A DNA stretch of 7,920 nt from Clostridiales bacterium (lineage in GTDB: Bacteria > Bacillota > Clostridia > Lachnospirales > Anaerotignaceae). This document shows, piece after piece, positions 1-6,039 of the stretch. Where the stretch lies: the NCBI GenBank assembly GCA_021202325.1, contig JAJQDF010000094.1, positions 1 to 7,920 on the forward strand, read 5' to 3'. Position 1 is the first letter of the stretch, and each line of letters starts with the position of its first letter. The translations under genes were made by a program, and so were the position numbers. The notes beneath the pieces are model-generated. The model searched no databases. It saw only the letters and a list, made by a program, of their open reading frames with translations, and was not told where the DNA came from.

Positions 1-30
1 ATATATATAAACACTTAGGGGTGATTTATA

Positions 31-531
31 ATGGCCGAAAACAGTACAGACAATATGATGAAAAACATAGACAGGATAAAATCGCTGTCAAAGCTTATGT
101 CAATGGACGGCGGAGAGGTGGACACGGATAAGCTTATGAATGCCATTACGGCGGCAAAAAGCCTGGGCATGTTCCAAAATAACGAAGTTCAGGACGCAGA
201 ATTTGAGGAAAGGGATGAATACATAACGCCGGAAGACGGTCAGAGCGAAAGCCTAAGGGTAATAAAGGCGGCGATACCATTTTTGGATAGGGAATATCAG
301 AAAAATTTGTTCCTAGCCGTAAAGCTGATGGAAATGAGCAGGGAGTTTGATAACGGCTCAATGAGTCTGCAGTGCCAGAGCATAAGGGAAGGAAGTGACG
401 AAAAGCAAATGGAGGCCATGCTGAGAGCCGTAAGAGGACAGCTGTCCTATGAAAACGGCAGAAGGCTGGATGTAATACTCAAAATGATGGAGGCAAGGAG
501 GCTGGCATCGGCACTTAAGGAGATACAATAA
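31..531 (+). CDS. Conserved-looking hypothetical protein, helical, unknown function
   Basis: This gene encodes 166 residues and I do not recognise the family. The start is supported by an AGGGGTG ribosome binding site at about 17-23, seven bases before the ATG. The protein is soluble, charged and methionine-rich, with no signal peptide or membrane segment. It appears mostly helical: an N-terminal helix-rich part (about residues 1-50), an acidic linker (about 54-72, rich in E and D), then a C-terminal part with the hydrophobic block IKAAIPFLDREYQKNLFLAV (about 78-97) and a basic amphipathic C-terminus ending in ARRLASALKEIQ. The alternating helices suggest a protein-protein interaction role, but that is inference only. 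It is followed at once by a hairpin terminator, so it is the last gene of its unit. Any upstream partner lies outside the window, as does its promoter. Confidence 0.8.
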   Translation: MAENSTDNMMKNIDRIKSLSKLMSMDGGEVDTDKLMNAITAAKSLGMFQNNEVQDAEFEERDEYITPEDGQSESLRVIKAAIPFLDREYQKNLFLAVKLMEMSREFDNGSMSLQCQSIREGSDEKQMEAMLRAVRGQLSYENGRRLDVILKMMEARRLASALKEIQ

Positions 532-537
532 AGAGAT

Positions 538-574
538 AAAGGCAGATTGTATTTTTATACGACCTGCCTTTTCA
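538..574 (+). terminator. Rho-independent terminator between convergent genes
   Basis: The left arm AAAGGCAG-a-TTGTAT (538-552) pairs with ATACGA-c-CTGCCTTT (557-571) across a TTTT loop, with one A/C mismatch in an otherwise continuous stem of about 14 bp. A short T tract follows on the plus strand. It begins 7 bp after the stop codon of the gene ending at 531. The minus-strand gene ending at 604 also points into it. On that strand the hairpin is followed only by a weak T-rich stretch, so it may serve both genes but fits the plus strand better. Confidence 0.8.
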
Positions 575-603
575 ACTACCGGAAATATTTATCTAATAAT
601 TTT

Positions 604-870
604 TCAAGCCGAGCCCGTGCTTTCGTTTCTGAAAAATATGGCAAGCAGTATAAAAACAATAACAGCAGGAAGAGATGCAGAGCGGCATGTATTTTCATCG
701 GAGGATGAGGATAGACTTTCGGCCTTATCGGACTGATTTTCTTTGGAAATTTCTTCATTTTCCGCTTGGATTTCTTTTTGGAATTCAATGTCAGCACAAC
801 TATTCTCCTTCGAATTTTTAAATATATCCCGGTATGGGTAGGGCAGGGGCCTGTTTATTCTTCTTGACAT
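604..870 (-). CDS. Small hypothetical protein with C-terminal hydrophobic tail
   Basis: This gene encodes 88 residues of no family I recognise. The ATG at 870-868 on the minus strand is preceded by a GGAGAT ribosome binding site about nine bases upstream, which supports the start. The N-terminus is basic (MSRRINRPLPYPYRDIF). The middle (about residues 20-62) is hydrophilic, glutamate- and serine-rich and probably disordered. A hydrophobic stretch at about 67-80 (LPAVIVFILLAIFF) is followed by only eight residues. This layout suggests a tail-anchored or single-pass membrane protein with its bulk in the cytoplasm, but the segment is short for a full transmembrane helix. A second minus-strand frame (576-797) overlaps it and also reads a hydrophobic stretch. 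I prefer the 88-residue frame because of its ribosome binding site, though a frameshift near the 3' end cannot be excluded. It is divergent from the citrate synthase operon. Confidence 0.6.
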   Translation of the reverse strand: MSRRINRPLPYPYRDIFKNSKENSCADIEFQKEIQAENEEISKENQSDKAESLSSSSDENTCRSASLPAVIVFILLAIFFRNESTGSA

Positions 871-893
871 AAGGTAATCTCCATGATTGATTA

Positions 894-912
894 CTAAAAG
901 CCTATGCTTTAG
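894..912 (-). other. Small hairpin or palindrome upstream of the minus-strand gene
   Basis: CTAAA(A)GC at 894-901 pairs with GCTTTAG at 906-912 around a 4-base loop, with one bulged A. It lies just upstream of the ribosome binding site of the gene at 604-870. It could be a leader hairpin or an operator-like palindrome for that gene. No convincing promoter for the minus strand was found around it, so its role is open. Confidence 0.3.
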
Positions 913-996
913 GATGATTATTTATGCTTTTATTTGGAATAATAAAAAGTTCGGTTGTGCTGGAACACAATATTTGCCGATTTTTATGTGTTGAGA

Positions 997-1026
997 TTGA
1001 CTTTAATATGGTGAATAGTATACAAT
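997..1026 (+). promoter_or_regulatory. Sigma-A-type promoter for the citrate synthase operon
   Basis: TTGACT (997-1002) is followed 18 bp later by TACAAT (1021-1026). These match the vegetative consensus at five of six positions each. Transcription would start near 1033, leaving a leader of about 155 nt before the ATG at 1188. An overlapping TATACA (1019-1024) gives an alternative 16-bp spacing. Confidence 0.65.
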
Positions 1027-1032
1027 AGCAAG

Positions 1033-1187
1033 TAATGCGATTATAAGCATAGATTGAGCGGGCTCCGAGGGCGGAGCAATCGTATTTTAATTGTAAAGTC
1101 CGCAATACGGACATATGAGTTTAGCTTTGAAATGTATTTATATTTATGCAATATACGACTTAGTATTGCGCAGCTGGGAGGAACATA
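1033..1187 (+). promoter_or_regulatory. Structured 5' leader with alternative hairpins, possible cis-regulatory RNA
   Basis: The predicted leader holds several stems. GCTCCG/CGGAGC (1062-1067 with 1072-1077) has a 4-base loop. GTCCG/CGGAC (1098-1102 with 1108-1112) has a loop CAATA. GCAATA/TATTGC (1148-1153 with 1164-1169) ends just before the Shine-Dalgarno GGGAGG (1176-1181). In addition, CGCAATAC (1101-1108) is exactly complementary to GTATTGCG (1163-1170). That 8-bp long-range pairing cannot coexist with either of the last two hairpins, which is the layout of a switch acting close to the ribosome binding site. It does not show a T-box consensus, and I cannot match it to a known riboswitch class. 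Regulation by a metabolite of the downstream pathway is a guess. Confidence 0.4.
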
Positions 1188-2576
1188 ATGCTTGAATTTA
1201 ACAAAAAAACTAACCTTCTTGAAAGCGTAGCGCAGGAATATCCCCTTGAGGAAGTAAAGAACCCTAATTTGTACAGGGATTATTTCAGCTATGATGATAT
1301 TCCCAAGGTGGCTTTCAACAGACGACTTGTACCCATAGATGTACCGGATGAAATCTGGATTACCGATACTACGTTCAGGGACGGACAGCAGTCAAGAGAG
1401 CCCTACACTGTGGAGCAGATGACAACGCTTTTTGATATGATACACAGACTTTCGGGCCCCAACGGCGTCATTAGAATGAGCGAATTTTTCCTTTATACTA
1501 AAAAGGATCAGGAGGCTGTATATAAATGTCTGGAAAAGGGCTATGAGTTCCCGGAGGTAACAAGCTGGATAAGAGCATCCAAAAAGGACTTCGAGCTTGT
1601 TAAACAGATTGGACTTAAGGAAACAGGCATACTTGTAAGCTGCTCAGACTATCATATTTTCAAAAAAATGCGTATGACAAGACGTCAGGCCGTTGACCAT
1701 TATCTGGCTGTAGTCAGAGAATGTATTGACACAGGTGTAAAGCCCAGATGTCACTTTGAGGATATTACAAGAGCCGATTTCTATGGATTTGTGGTACCCT
1801 TTGCATCGGAGCTTATGGCGCTTATGGAGGATACGGGAGTTCCCATTAAAATAAGAGCCTGTGATACGCTGGGCTATGGCGTAACCTATCCCGGAGCAGT
1901 GCTTCCAAGGAGTGTGCCGGGTATTATTTACGGTCTGCATAACCATGCCGGGGTTCCCCATGAGCTTATTGAGTGGCACGGACATAATGATTTTTACCGT
2001 GCTGTCAACAATGCATCCTACGCATGGCTTTACGGCGCCAGCGGCGTAAACTGCTCGCTTCTTGGCATAGGAGAAAGAACCGGAAATACGCCCCTTGAGG
2101 CCATGATATTTGAATATGCTCAGCTTACCGGAACACTTAACGGAGCCGACACAAAGGTTATTACCGAGATTGCCAGATATTATGAGGATGAAATAGGCTA
2201 TGAAATTTCGCCTATGACTCCCTTTGTCGGCAAAAACTTCAATGTAACAAGAGCCGGAATACACGCCGACGGACTTCTTAAAAACGAGGAAATTTATAAT
2301 ATTTTCGATACCGATAAGTTTTTGGACAGACCGGTTAAAATTGCAATTTCCAACACTGCCGGAACATCGGGTATTGCACATTGGATAAATACCTTTTATA
2401 ATTTTAAGGGTGAGGATATAGTTGACAAAAAGGATCCTCTTGTGGAAATTGTTAAGAACTGGGTTGATGAACAGTATAATGAAGGCCGAGTAACAATGAT
2501 TACGGACGGTGAGCTGGAATCTGTTGTTAATGAAACGGCTGTTATGCTGAAAGAGGAAAAATATTTAAGGAGATAA
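1188..2576 (+). CDS. Re-citrate synthase-like enzyme (DRE-TIM / isopropylmalate synthase superfamily)
   Basis: The product most likely condenses oxaloacetate with acetyl-CoA to citrate in the cytoplasm, the first step toward 2-oxoglutarate and glutamate. It is 462 residues long and starts at an ATG six bases after GGGAGG. It is a single HMGL-like TIM barrel. The signature DTTFRDGQQ is at 60-68, replacing the usual DTTLRDGEQ. EDITRAD is at 191-197, the metal-binding HGHND at 264-268, GIGERTGN at 293-300, and HADGLLKN of the linker region at 359-366. There is no C-terminal LeuA regulatory domain, and the length is near that of clostridial Re-citrate synthase rather than of isopropylmalate synthase, which is over 500 residues. 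Family knowledge: the Clostridium kluyveri Re-citrate synthase belongs to this branch. The isocitrate dehydrogenase five bases downstream is the best support for citrate rather than homocitrate or isopropylmalate as product. A homocitrate synthase remains the main alternative. Confidence 0.8.
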   Translation: MLEFNKKTNLLESVAQEYPLEEVKNPNLYRDYFSYDDIPKVAFNRRLVPIDVPDEIWITDTTFRDGQQSREPYTVEQMTTLFDMIHRLSGPNGVIRMSEFFLYTKKDQEAVYKCLEKGYEFPEVTSWIRASKKDFELVKQIGLKETGILVSCSDYHIFKKMRMTRRQAVDHYLAVVRECIDTGVKPRCHFEDITRADFYGFVVPFASELMALMEDTGVPIKIRACDTLGYGVTYPGAVLPRSVPGIIYGLHNHAGVPHELIEWHGHNDFYRAVNNASYAWLYGASGVNCSLLGIGERTGNTPLEAMIFEYAQLTGTLNGADTKVITEIARYYEDEIGYEISPMTPFVGKNFNVTRAGIHADGLLKNEEIYNIFDTDKFLDRPVKIAISNTAGTSGIAHWINTFYNFKGEDIVDKKDPLVEIVKNWVDEQYNEGRVTMITDGELESVVNETAVMLKEEKYLRR

Positions 2577-2581
2577 GGAAC

Positions 2582-3748
2582 ATGACAAACAAAGAAAAAA
2601 TTGAGGCGGCAAAGGAAAAATTCGGCGCTTTGCTCGAAGAGCAGCTGGCAAGGGTAGACAGAATGAAAAACGAAGCTGATTTCGTTGATTATTCTAAGCT
2701 GGATAAAATAATCATAGGCGTTACCGGCGGAGACGGTATCGGTCCTGCAATAACTCAGCAGGCTGAGAGAGTTATTGAATTCTTGCTGAAGGATGAGATT
2801 GCATCGGGAAAGGTAGAAATAAGAGACATTCCCGGACTTACAATAGAACATCGTGTTGAATGTATGCAGCCCATACCCGATGACGTCATGGCAGAGCTTA
2901 AAAAATGCCATGTTATCCTCAAAGGCCCCACAACAACACCCAGAAAGGGTGATCCTTGGCCCAATATCGAGAGTGCAAACGTTGCCATGAGAAAGGAGCT
3001 TGACCTTTTTGCCAACGTTAGACCTGTCAGAGTTCCCGACCAGGGAATTGACTGGGTATTCTACAGAGAGAATACAGAGGGCGCCTATGCCGTAGGCAGT
3101 AAGGGAGCTGTAGTTGACGAGGACCTTTCCGTTGACTTTACGGTTACAACCACACAGGGCACAGAAAGAGTAATAAGAGCGGCCTTCGACTATGCTGTTA
3201 AAAACGGAAAGACAAGAGTAACAGCAGTTACAAAGGCAAACATCATAAAGGCCACAGACGGCAAGTTCCTTGACATATTCTATTCCATCGCTAAGGAATT
3301 CCCTGATATTACAGCCGATGACTGGTATATCGACATAATGACAGCTAAGCTGGTGGATGAGAAGAGACGCAGAGATTTCCAGGTTGTTGTGCTTCCTAAC
3401 CTTTACGGCGATATTATCACAGACGAGGCTGCAGAGTTCCAGGGCGGCGTAGGTACAGCAGGAAGCTCCAACATCGGTAAGAGATATGCCATGTTTGAGG
3501 CTATCCACGGTTCAGCACCGAGAATGGTTAAGGAAGGCAGAGATAAATACGCAGATCCTTGCTCAATGATGAAGGCGGCTTCACTTCTTATAAGACATAT
3601 CGGTTTCGCCGATAAGGCTGATAAGCTTGAAAAGGCATTGGATATTTGCACACAGACAGAGAGAAAGATTTATACCACAGGCAGAGACACAGGCGCTACA
3701 GGAGCCGAAGTTACCGACTACATAATGGAAACAATAGCAAAGCTCTAA
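2582..3748 (+). CDS. icd: Isocitrate dehydrogenase (isocitrate/isopropylmalate dehydrogenase family)
   Basis: This enzyme would oxidatively decarboxylate isocitrate to 2-oxoglutarate using NAD or NADP and a divalent metal. It has 388 residues. After an N-terminal extension of about 40 residues the core begins with GVTGGDGIGP (46-55). The substrate motif ESANVAMRKELDLFANVRP supplies S131, N133, R137 and R147. Ser and Asn here favour isocitrate over isopropylmalate. YRENTEG (161-167) carries the catalytic Tyr, K218 is the expected catalytic Lys, and D251, D277 and D281 are the metal ligands (NLYGDIITDEAA). The cofactor loop HGSAPRMVKEGRDKYADP (309-326) is longer than in E. coli Icd and lacks its Lys-Tyr pair, so cofactor choice is unclear. 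The ATG is five bases after the upstream stop, with AAGGAGA inside the end of the upstream gene, so translation is probably coupled. Homoisocitrate dehydrogenase is the less likely alternative. Confidence 0.85.
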   Translation: MTNKEKIEAAKEKFGALLEEQLARVDRMKNEADFVDYSKLDKIIIGVTGGDGIGPAITQQAERVIEFLLKDEIASGKVEIRDIPGLTIEHRVECMQPIPDDVMAELKKCHVILKGPTTTPRKGDPWPNIESANVAMRKELDLFANVRPVRVPDQGIDWVFYRENTEGAYAVGSKGAVVDEDLSVDFTVTTTQGTERVIRAAFDYAVKNGKTRVTAVTKANIIKATDGKFLDIFYSIAKEFPDITADDWYIDIMTAKLVDEKRRRDFQVVVLPNLYGDIITDEAAEFQGGVGTAGSSNIGKRYAMFEAIHGSAPRMVKEGRDKYADPCSMMKAASLLIRHIGFADKADKLEKALDICTQTERKIYTTGRDTGATGAEVTDYIMETIAKL

Positions 3749-3755
3749 AATTATG

Positions 3756-3797
3756 AAGGAAAGGCCATTTCGCATACACTTGGCTTTTCCTTTTTTA
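3756..3797 (+). terminator. Rho-independent terminator of the citrate synthase-isocitrate dehydrogenase operon
   Basis: AAGGAAAGGCCA (3756-3767) pairs with TGGCTTTTCCTT (3781-3792) over 12 bp, including one G/U pair, around a 13-base loop. A run of T follows directly. It starts 7 bp after the stop codon at 3748. Confidence 0.9.
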
Positions 3798-3827
3798 TAT
3801 GTTAAAATACAAAGAGACACAAGATTA

Positions 3828-3855
3828 TAGTGATTAGTGAACAGTGGGTAGTGGT
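3828..3855 (+). repeat. Heptamer tandem repeat, four degenerate units
   Basis: Four units of exactly seven bases read TAGTGAT, TAGTGAA, CAGTGGG and TAGTGGT, and a partial fifth (TAG) follows. It lies in the non-coding stretch between the operon terminator and the wecB promoter region. The last unit also forms one arm of an inverted repeat with 3888-3895. Confidence 0.65.
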
Positions 3856-3895
3856 TAGATAAGAAAGCAAAATATAATACGAAAGTAAACCACTA
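3849..3895 (+). promoter_or_regulatory. Probable wecB-folA promoter -10 inside an inverted repeat
   Basis: A perfect TATAAT lies at 3873-3878. No good -35 is seen at the proper spacing: positions 3849-3856 (TAGTGGTT) occupy it and match the consensus poorly. TAGTGGTT (3849-3856) is an exact inverted repeat of AACCACTA (3888-3895), so the -10 sits between the arms. The weak -35 and flanking repeat suggest that an activator or repressor could act here, but that is inference. Transcription would start near 3885. Confidence 0.45.
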
Positions 3896-3950
3896 ATGCA
3901 TGAAATTTAGGTCTTGGTGTAAGACATATATTAAAAACGGAGAGATAGCT

Positions 3951-5117
3951 ATGGATAAAATAAAGGTAATGAGTGTGTTCGGCACAAGGCCGGAGGCCAT
4001 TAAAATGGCGCCGCTGGTCAAGGCTCTGGAAAAAGAGGAGCAGACCGAGAGCATAGTATGCGTAACAGCACAGCACAGGGAAATGCTCGACCAGGTTTTG
4101 AATGATTTTAAAATTGTGCCTGACTACGACCTGAATATTATGAAGGCAGGACAGACACTGGAGGATATAACCGTAAGGGCACTTACCGGAATAGGAAATG
4201 TAATAAGAGAGGTTAAGCCTGACATAGTGCTTGTACATGGAGATACATCGACAACATTTGCGGCATCGCTGGCGGCGTACTATAACCAGACAAAGACCGG
4301 CCACGTTGAAGCCGGACTGCGCACCTATGACAAGTACCAGCCCTTCCCGGAGGAGATGAACCGCAGGCTTACAGGAGCAATGGCGGACTTGCATTTTTCG
4401 CCTACAAAGCTGGCGAAGGCCAACCTTCTTAAGGAAAATGTCGATGAAAACGGAATATTCATAACAGGAAACACTGCCATAGATGCACTTAAGACAACTA
4501 TTGACGACAGCTATGTTTTTACTGTGGACGAGCTAAACAAAATAGATTGCAGAAACAGGAGGGTTATAACAATAACAGCCCACCGCAGGGAAAACCTTGG
4601 TGCGCCCCTTGAAAATATATGCAGGGCGCTGAAAAGAATTGCCGACAACTATGAGGATGTGGAGCTTGTGTATGCTGTACACAAAAACCCGGCGGTGTCA
4701 AAGCCTGTACACAGCATACTCGGCGGCCACGAAAGAATACATCTGCTGGATCCCTTGGATTTGAAGGATATGCATAACCTTATGAACCGCTCATATATGG
4801 TTATGACGGACTCCGGCGGACTCCAGGAGGAGGTTCCGTCCATGGGCAAGCCTGTGCTTGTGCTTAGGAATGTTACCGAGCGTCCCGAGGGAATAGAGGC
4901 CGGAACGCTTAAGCTTGCCGGAACGGATGAGGATACCGTATACAGCATGGCCAAGGAATTGCTGGACAACAAGGATGAGTACAATAAAATGGCCGTTGCT
5001 AAAAATCCCTTCGGCGACGGCAACGCATCAGATAGAATTGTAAAGGCCATACTTTACAGCTTCGGCAGAACCGCCGAAAGACCGGCAGACTATATTACAA
5101 AGGAGAAGGTATTATGA
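3951..5117 (+). CDS. wecB: UDP-N-acetylglucosamine 2-epimerase, non-hydrolysing
   Basis: This cytoplasmic enzyme interconverts UDP-GlcNAc and UDP-ManNAc, supplying ManNAc for wall teichoic acid linkage units or surface polysaccharide. I chose the ATG at 3951 (388 residues) because GGAGAG lies at 3939-3944 and family homology begins right after it. An in-frame ATG at 3900 would add 17 residues with no ribosome binding site. The GT-B fold motifs are complete: GTRPEAIKMAPL (11-22), HGDTSTTFAA (96-105), EAGLRTYDKYQPFPEEMNRRL (120-140), ITGNTAIDAL (171-180), ITAHRRENLG (208-217), and DSGGLQEE (287-294) with ERPEGIEAGT (310-319). Catalytic and binding residues D98, E120, E134/E135 and H211 are in place by family alignment. 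It overlaps the next gene by four bases (ATGA). No other polysaccharide gene is nearby, so the polymer served cannot be named. Confidence 0.93.
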   Translation: MDKIKVMSVFGTRPEAIKMAPLVKALEKEEQTESIVCVTAQHREMLDQVLNDFKIVPDYDLNIMKAGQTLEDITVRALTGIGNVIREVKPDIVLVHGDTSTTFAASLAAYYNQTKTGHVEAGLRTYDKYQPFPEEMNRRLTGAMADLHFSPTKLAKANLLKENVDENGIFITGNTAIDALKTTIDDSYVFTVDELNKIDCRNRRVITITAHRRENLGAPLENICRALKRIADNYEDVELVYAVHKNPAVSKPVHSILGGHERIHLLDPLDLKDMHNLMNRSYMVMTDSGGLQEEVPSMGKPVLVLRNVTERPEGIEAGTLKLAGTDEDTVYSMAKELLDNKDEYNKMAVAKNPFGDGNASDRIVKAILYSFGRTAERPADYITKEKVL

Positions 5118-5602
5118 ATATGATAGCTTCCGCCGACAAAAACTGGGGCATCGGCAACAAAGGACAGCTTTTGGCTCACGTTTCGGCCGACATGAAGTTT
5201 TTTAAGAGCAAAACCGTCGGCAACGTCGTAATATTGGGCAGGAAAACACTTTCAACATTTCCCGGAGGCAGACCGCTGAAGGACAGAGACAACATCATTT
5301 TGACCAGCGGCAAAAATTTTGATGGCCAAGGTGCGGCTGTGGTGCATTCTGTGGATGAACTGCTGGAATATGTAAAAAAATATGACAGCGAAAAGCTCTA
5401 TGTCATAGGCGGAGGAGCGGTATATGCCGAGCTTCTGCCCTACTGCGATACAGCCTATATAACGAAGTTTGATATGGAATATGAGGCCGATACCCATATA
5501 GAAAATCTCGACGATTCAGATGAATGGTATCTGGCGGAAGAGGGAGAACCTGCCGAAGAAAAGGGCGTTCAGTACCGTTTTTGTGTGTATAAAAGAAAAT
5601 AA
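5114..5602 (+). CDS. folA: Dihydrofolate reductase
   Basis: This enzyme reduces dihydrofolate to tetrahydrofolate with NADPH in the cytoplasm. It is 162 residues, the normal bacterial length. The start ATG overlaps the wecB stop (ATGA), with AAGGAGAAGG at 5099-5108 upstream. A second in-frame ATG at 5120 is spaced less well. Visible motifs are MIASADKNWGIGNKGQLL (3-20), the catalytic acid D26 in SADMKFF, LGRKTLSTFPGGRPL (41-55) with R53 and R58 for the folate glutamate, NIILTS (60-65), and VIGGGAVYAELLP (97-109) for NADPH. In place of the common LPWxLPAD the sequence has LLAHVSAD, so the Trp and Pro next to the catalytic acid are replaced by Ala and Ser. No thymidylate synthase gene is adjacent. 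No hairpin terminator follows, so the unit may read into the rpsF operon. Confidence 0.93.
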   Translation: MNMIASADKNWGIGNKGQLLAHVSADMKFFKSKTVGNVVILGRKTLSTFPGGRPLKDRDNIILTSGKNFDGQGAAVVHSVDELLEYVKKYDSEKLYVIGGGAVYAELLPYCDTAYITKFDMEYEADTHIENLDDSDEWYLAEEGEPAEEKGVQYRFCVYKRK

Positions 5603-5612
5603 TAAAAAATGC

Positions 5613-5641
5613 TTGCTTTACGGCTTGAATTGTGTTAAAAT
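5613..5641 (+). promoter_or_regulatory. Probable promoter of the rpsF-ssb-rpsR operon
   Basis: TTGCTT (5613-5618) is followed 17 bp later by TAAAAT (5636-5641), with a start expected near 5646-5648. The -35 is only a partial match while the -10 is good. TTACGG (5618-5623) and CCGTAA (5648-5653) form a 6-bp inverted repeat around the -10 region, which may be chance. Confidence 0.5.
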
Positions 5642-5644
5642 GTT

Positions 5645-5695
5645 CATCCGTAAGTGAAAAAATAATCCTTGCTCTGCGAAAGGCAGGGCCTTATG
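5645..5695 (+). promoter_or_regulatory. rpsF leader resembling the S6:S18 autoregulatory RNA motif
   Basis: CA(T) at 5645-5647 can pair with (A)TG near 5693-5695, and TAAG (5651-5654) with CTTA (5690-5693). This leaves CCG (5648-5650) in a bulge. GCTCTGC (5671-5677) and GCAGGGC (5683-5689) form a hairpin with loop GAAAG inside that stem. Published work on rpsF leaders describes a CCG bulge flanked by a stem and a hairpin that mimics the 16S rRNA binding site of the S6:S18 complex, so excess protein represses its own mRNA. The match here is by eye. The lower stem is short, and the upper stem has a 16-base bulge, so the exact fold is uncertain. Confidence 0.55.
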
Positions 5696-5717
5696 TCCAG
5701 AAGGAGGTGTATCAGGA

Positions 5718-6005
5718 ATGAACAAATACGAGTTAGCATTAGTATTAAATCCCAATCTTGATGAGGAAGCTAAAACAGAGGCTTTCAACAAGGTTACAGA
5801 TCTTATAACAAGATTTGGCGGAACAATCGAGAAGGTTGACGATTGGGGAAAGAGAAGACTCGCTTATGAAATCAAAAAAGTAAACGAGGGATTCTACAGC
5901 TTCATCACATTTGACGCTGCTCCCACAGCTCCCGTTGAAATCGAAAACCGTGTTCGTATTATGGAAGATGTTTTACGTTACCTTATCATTCGTAAGGACG
6001 CTTAA
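5718..6005 (+). CDS. rpsF: 30S ribosomal protein S6
   Basis: This is a component of the 30S platform that binds 16S rRNA as a heterodimer with S18. It is 95 residues, the normal length, starting MNKYELALVLNPNLDEE. It shows the ferredoxin-like fold pattern of the family: an opening beta strand, IEKVDDWGKRRLAYEI (38-53) and EGFYSFITFDA (57-67), and it ends with the conserved RVRIMEDVLRYLIIRKD region (78-94). A strong GAAGGAGGTG ribosome binding site lies about nine bases before the ATG. It is the first gene of the widely conserved rpsF-ssb-rpsR unit, and its leader carries a likely S6:S18 feedback site. Confidence 0.97.
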   Translation: MNKYELALVLNPNLDEEAKTEAFNKVTDLITRFGGTIEKVDDWGKRRLAYEIKKVNEGFYSFITFDAAPTAPVEIENRVRIMEDVLRYLIIRKDA

Positions 6006-6039
6006 TTATTCCTGTCGTTAATGAGAGGACGGTGTATTT

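Noticed and set aside
902..1114. Minus-strand open frame of 70 codons in the intergenic region
   Set aside because: It has no convincing ribosome binding site, its composition is not protein-like, and it overlaps the promoter and leader of the citrate synthase operon.
1033..1187. T-box riboswitch upstream of citrate synthase
   Set aside because: CGAGGGCGGAGC vaguely recalls the T-box sequence, but the AGGGTGGNACCGCG core and a specifier stem are absent, and the gene is not an amino-acid starvation target in the usual sense.
1644..2381. Minus-strand open frame, 245 codons
   Set aside because: It is antisense to the strongly supported citrate synthase gene and has no domain pattern.
1188..2576. 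2-isopropylmalate synthase (leuA)
   Set aside because: There is no C-terminal LeuA dimer regulatory domain, the signature is DTTFRDGQQ rather than DTTLRDGEQ, and the neighbour has isocitrate- rather than isopropylmalate-type substrate residues.
2396..3508. Long open frame on the minus strand, 370 codons
   Set aside because: It lies wholly opposite the citrate synthase and isocitrate dehydrogenase genes. Its protein is Cys/Ser/Leu-rich with no recognisable motif, as expected from the antisense of a biased gene.
3828..3855. CRISPR array or phage attachment repeat
   Set aside because: The units are seven bases with no spacers, and no cas gene or integrase is next to them.
3900..3950. Upstream ATG extending wecB by 17 residues
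   Set aside because: It lacks a ribosome binding site, and the family N-terminus (KIKVMSVFGTRPEA) begins right after the ATG at 3951, which has GGAGAG upstream.
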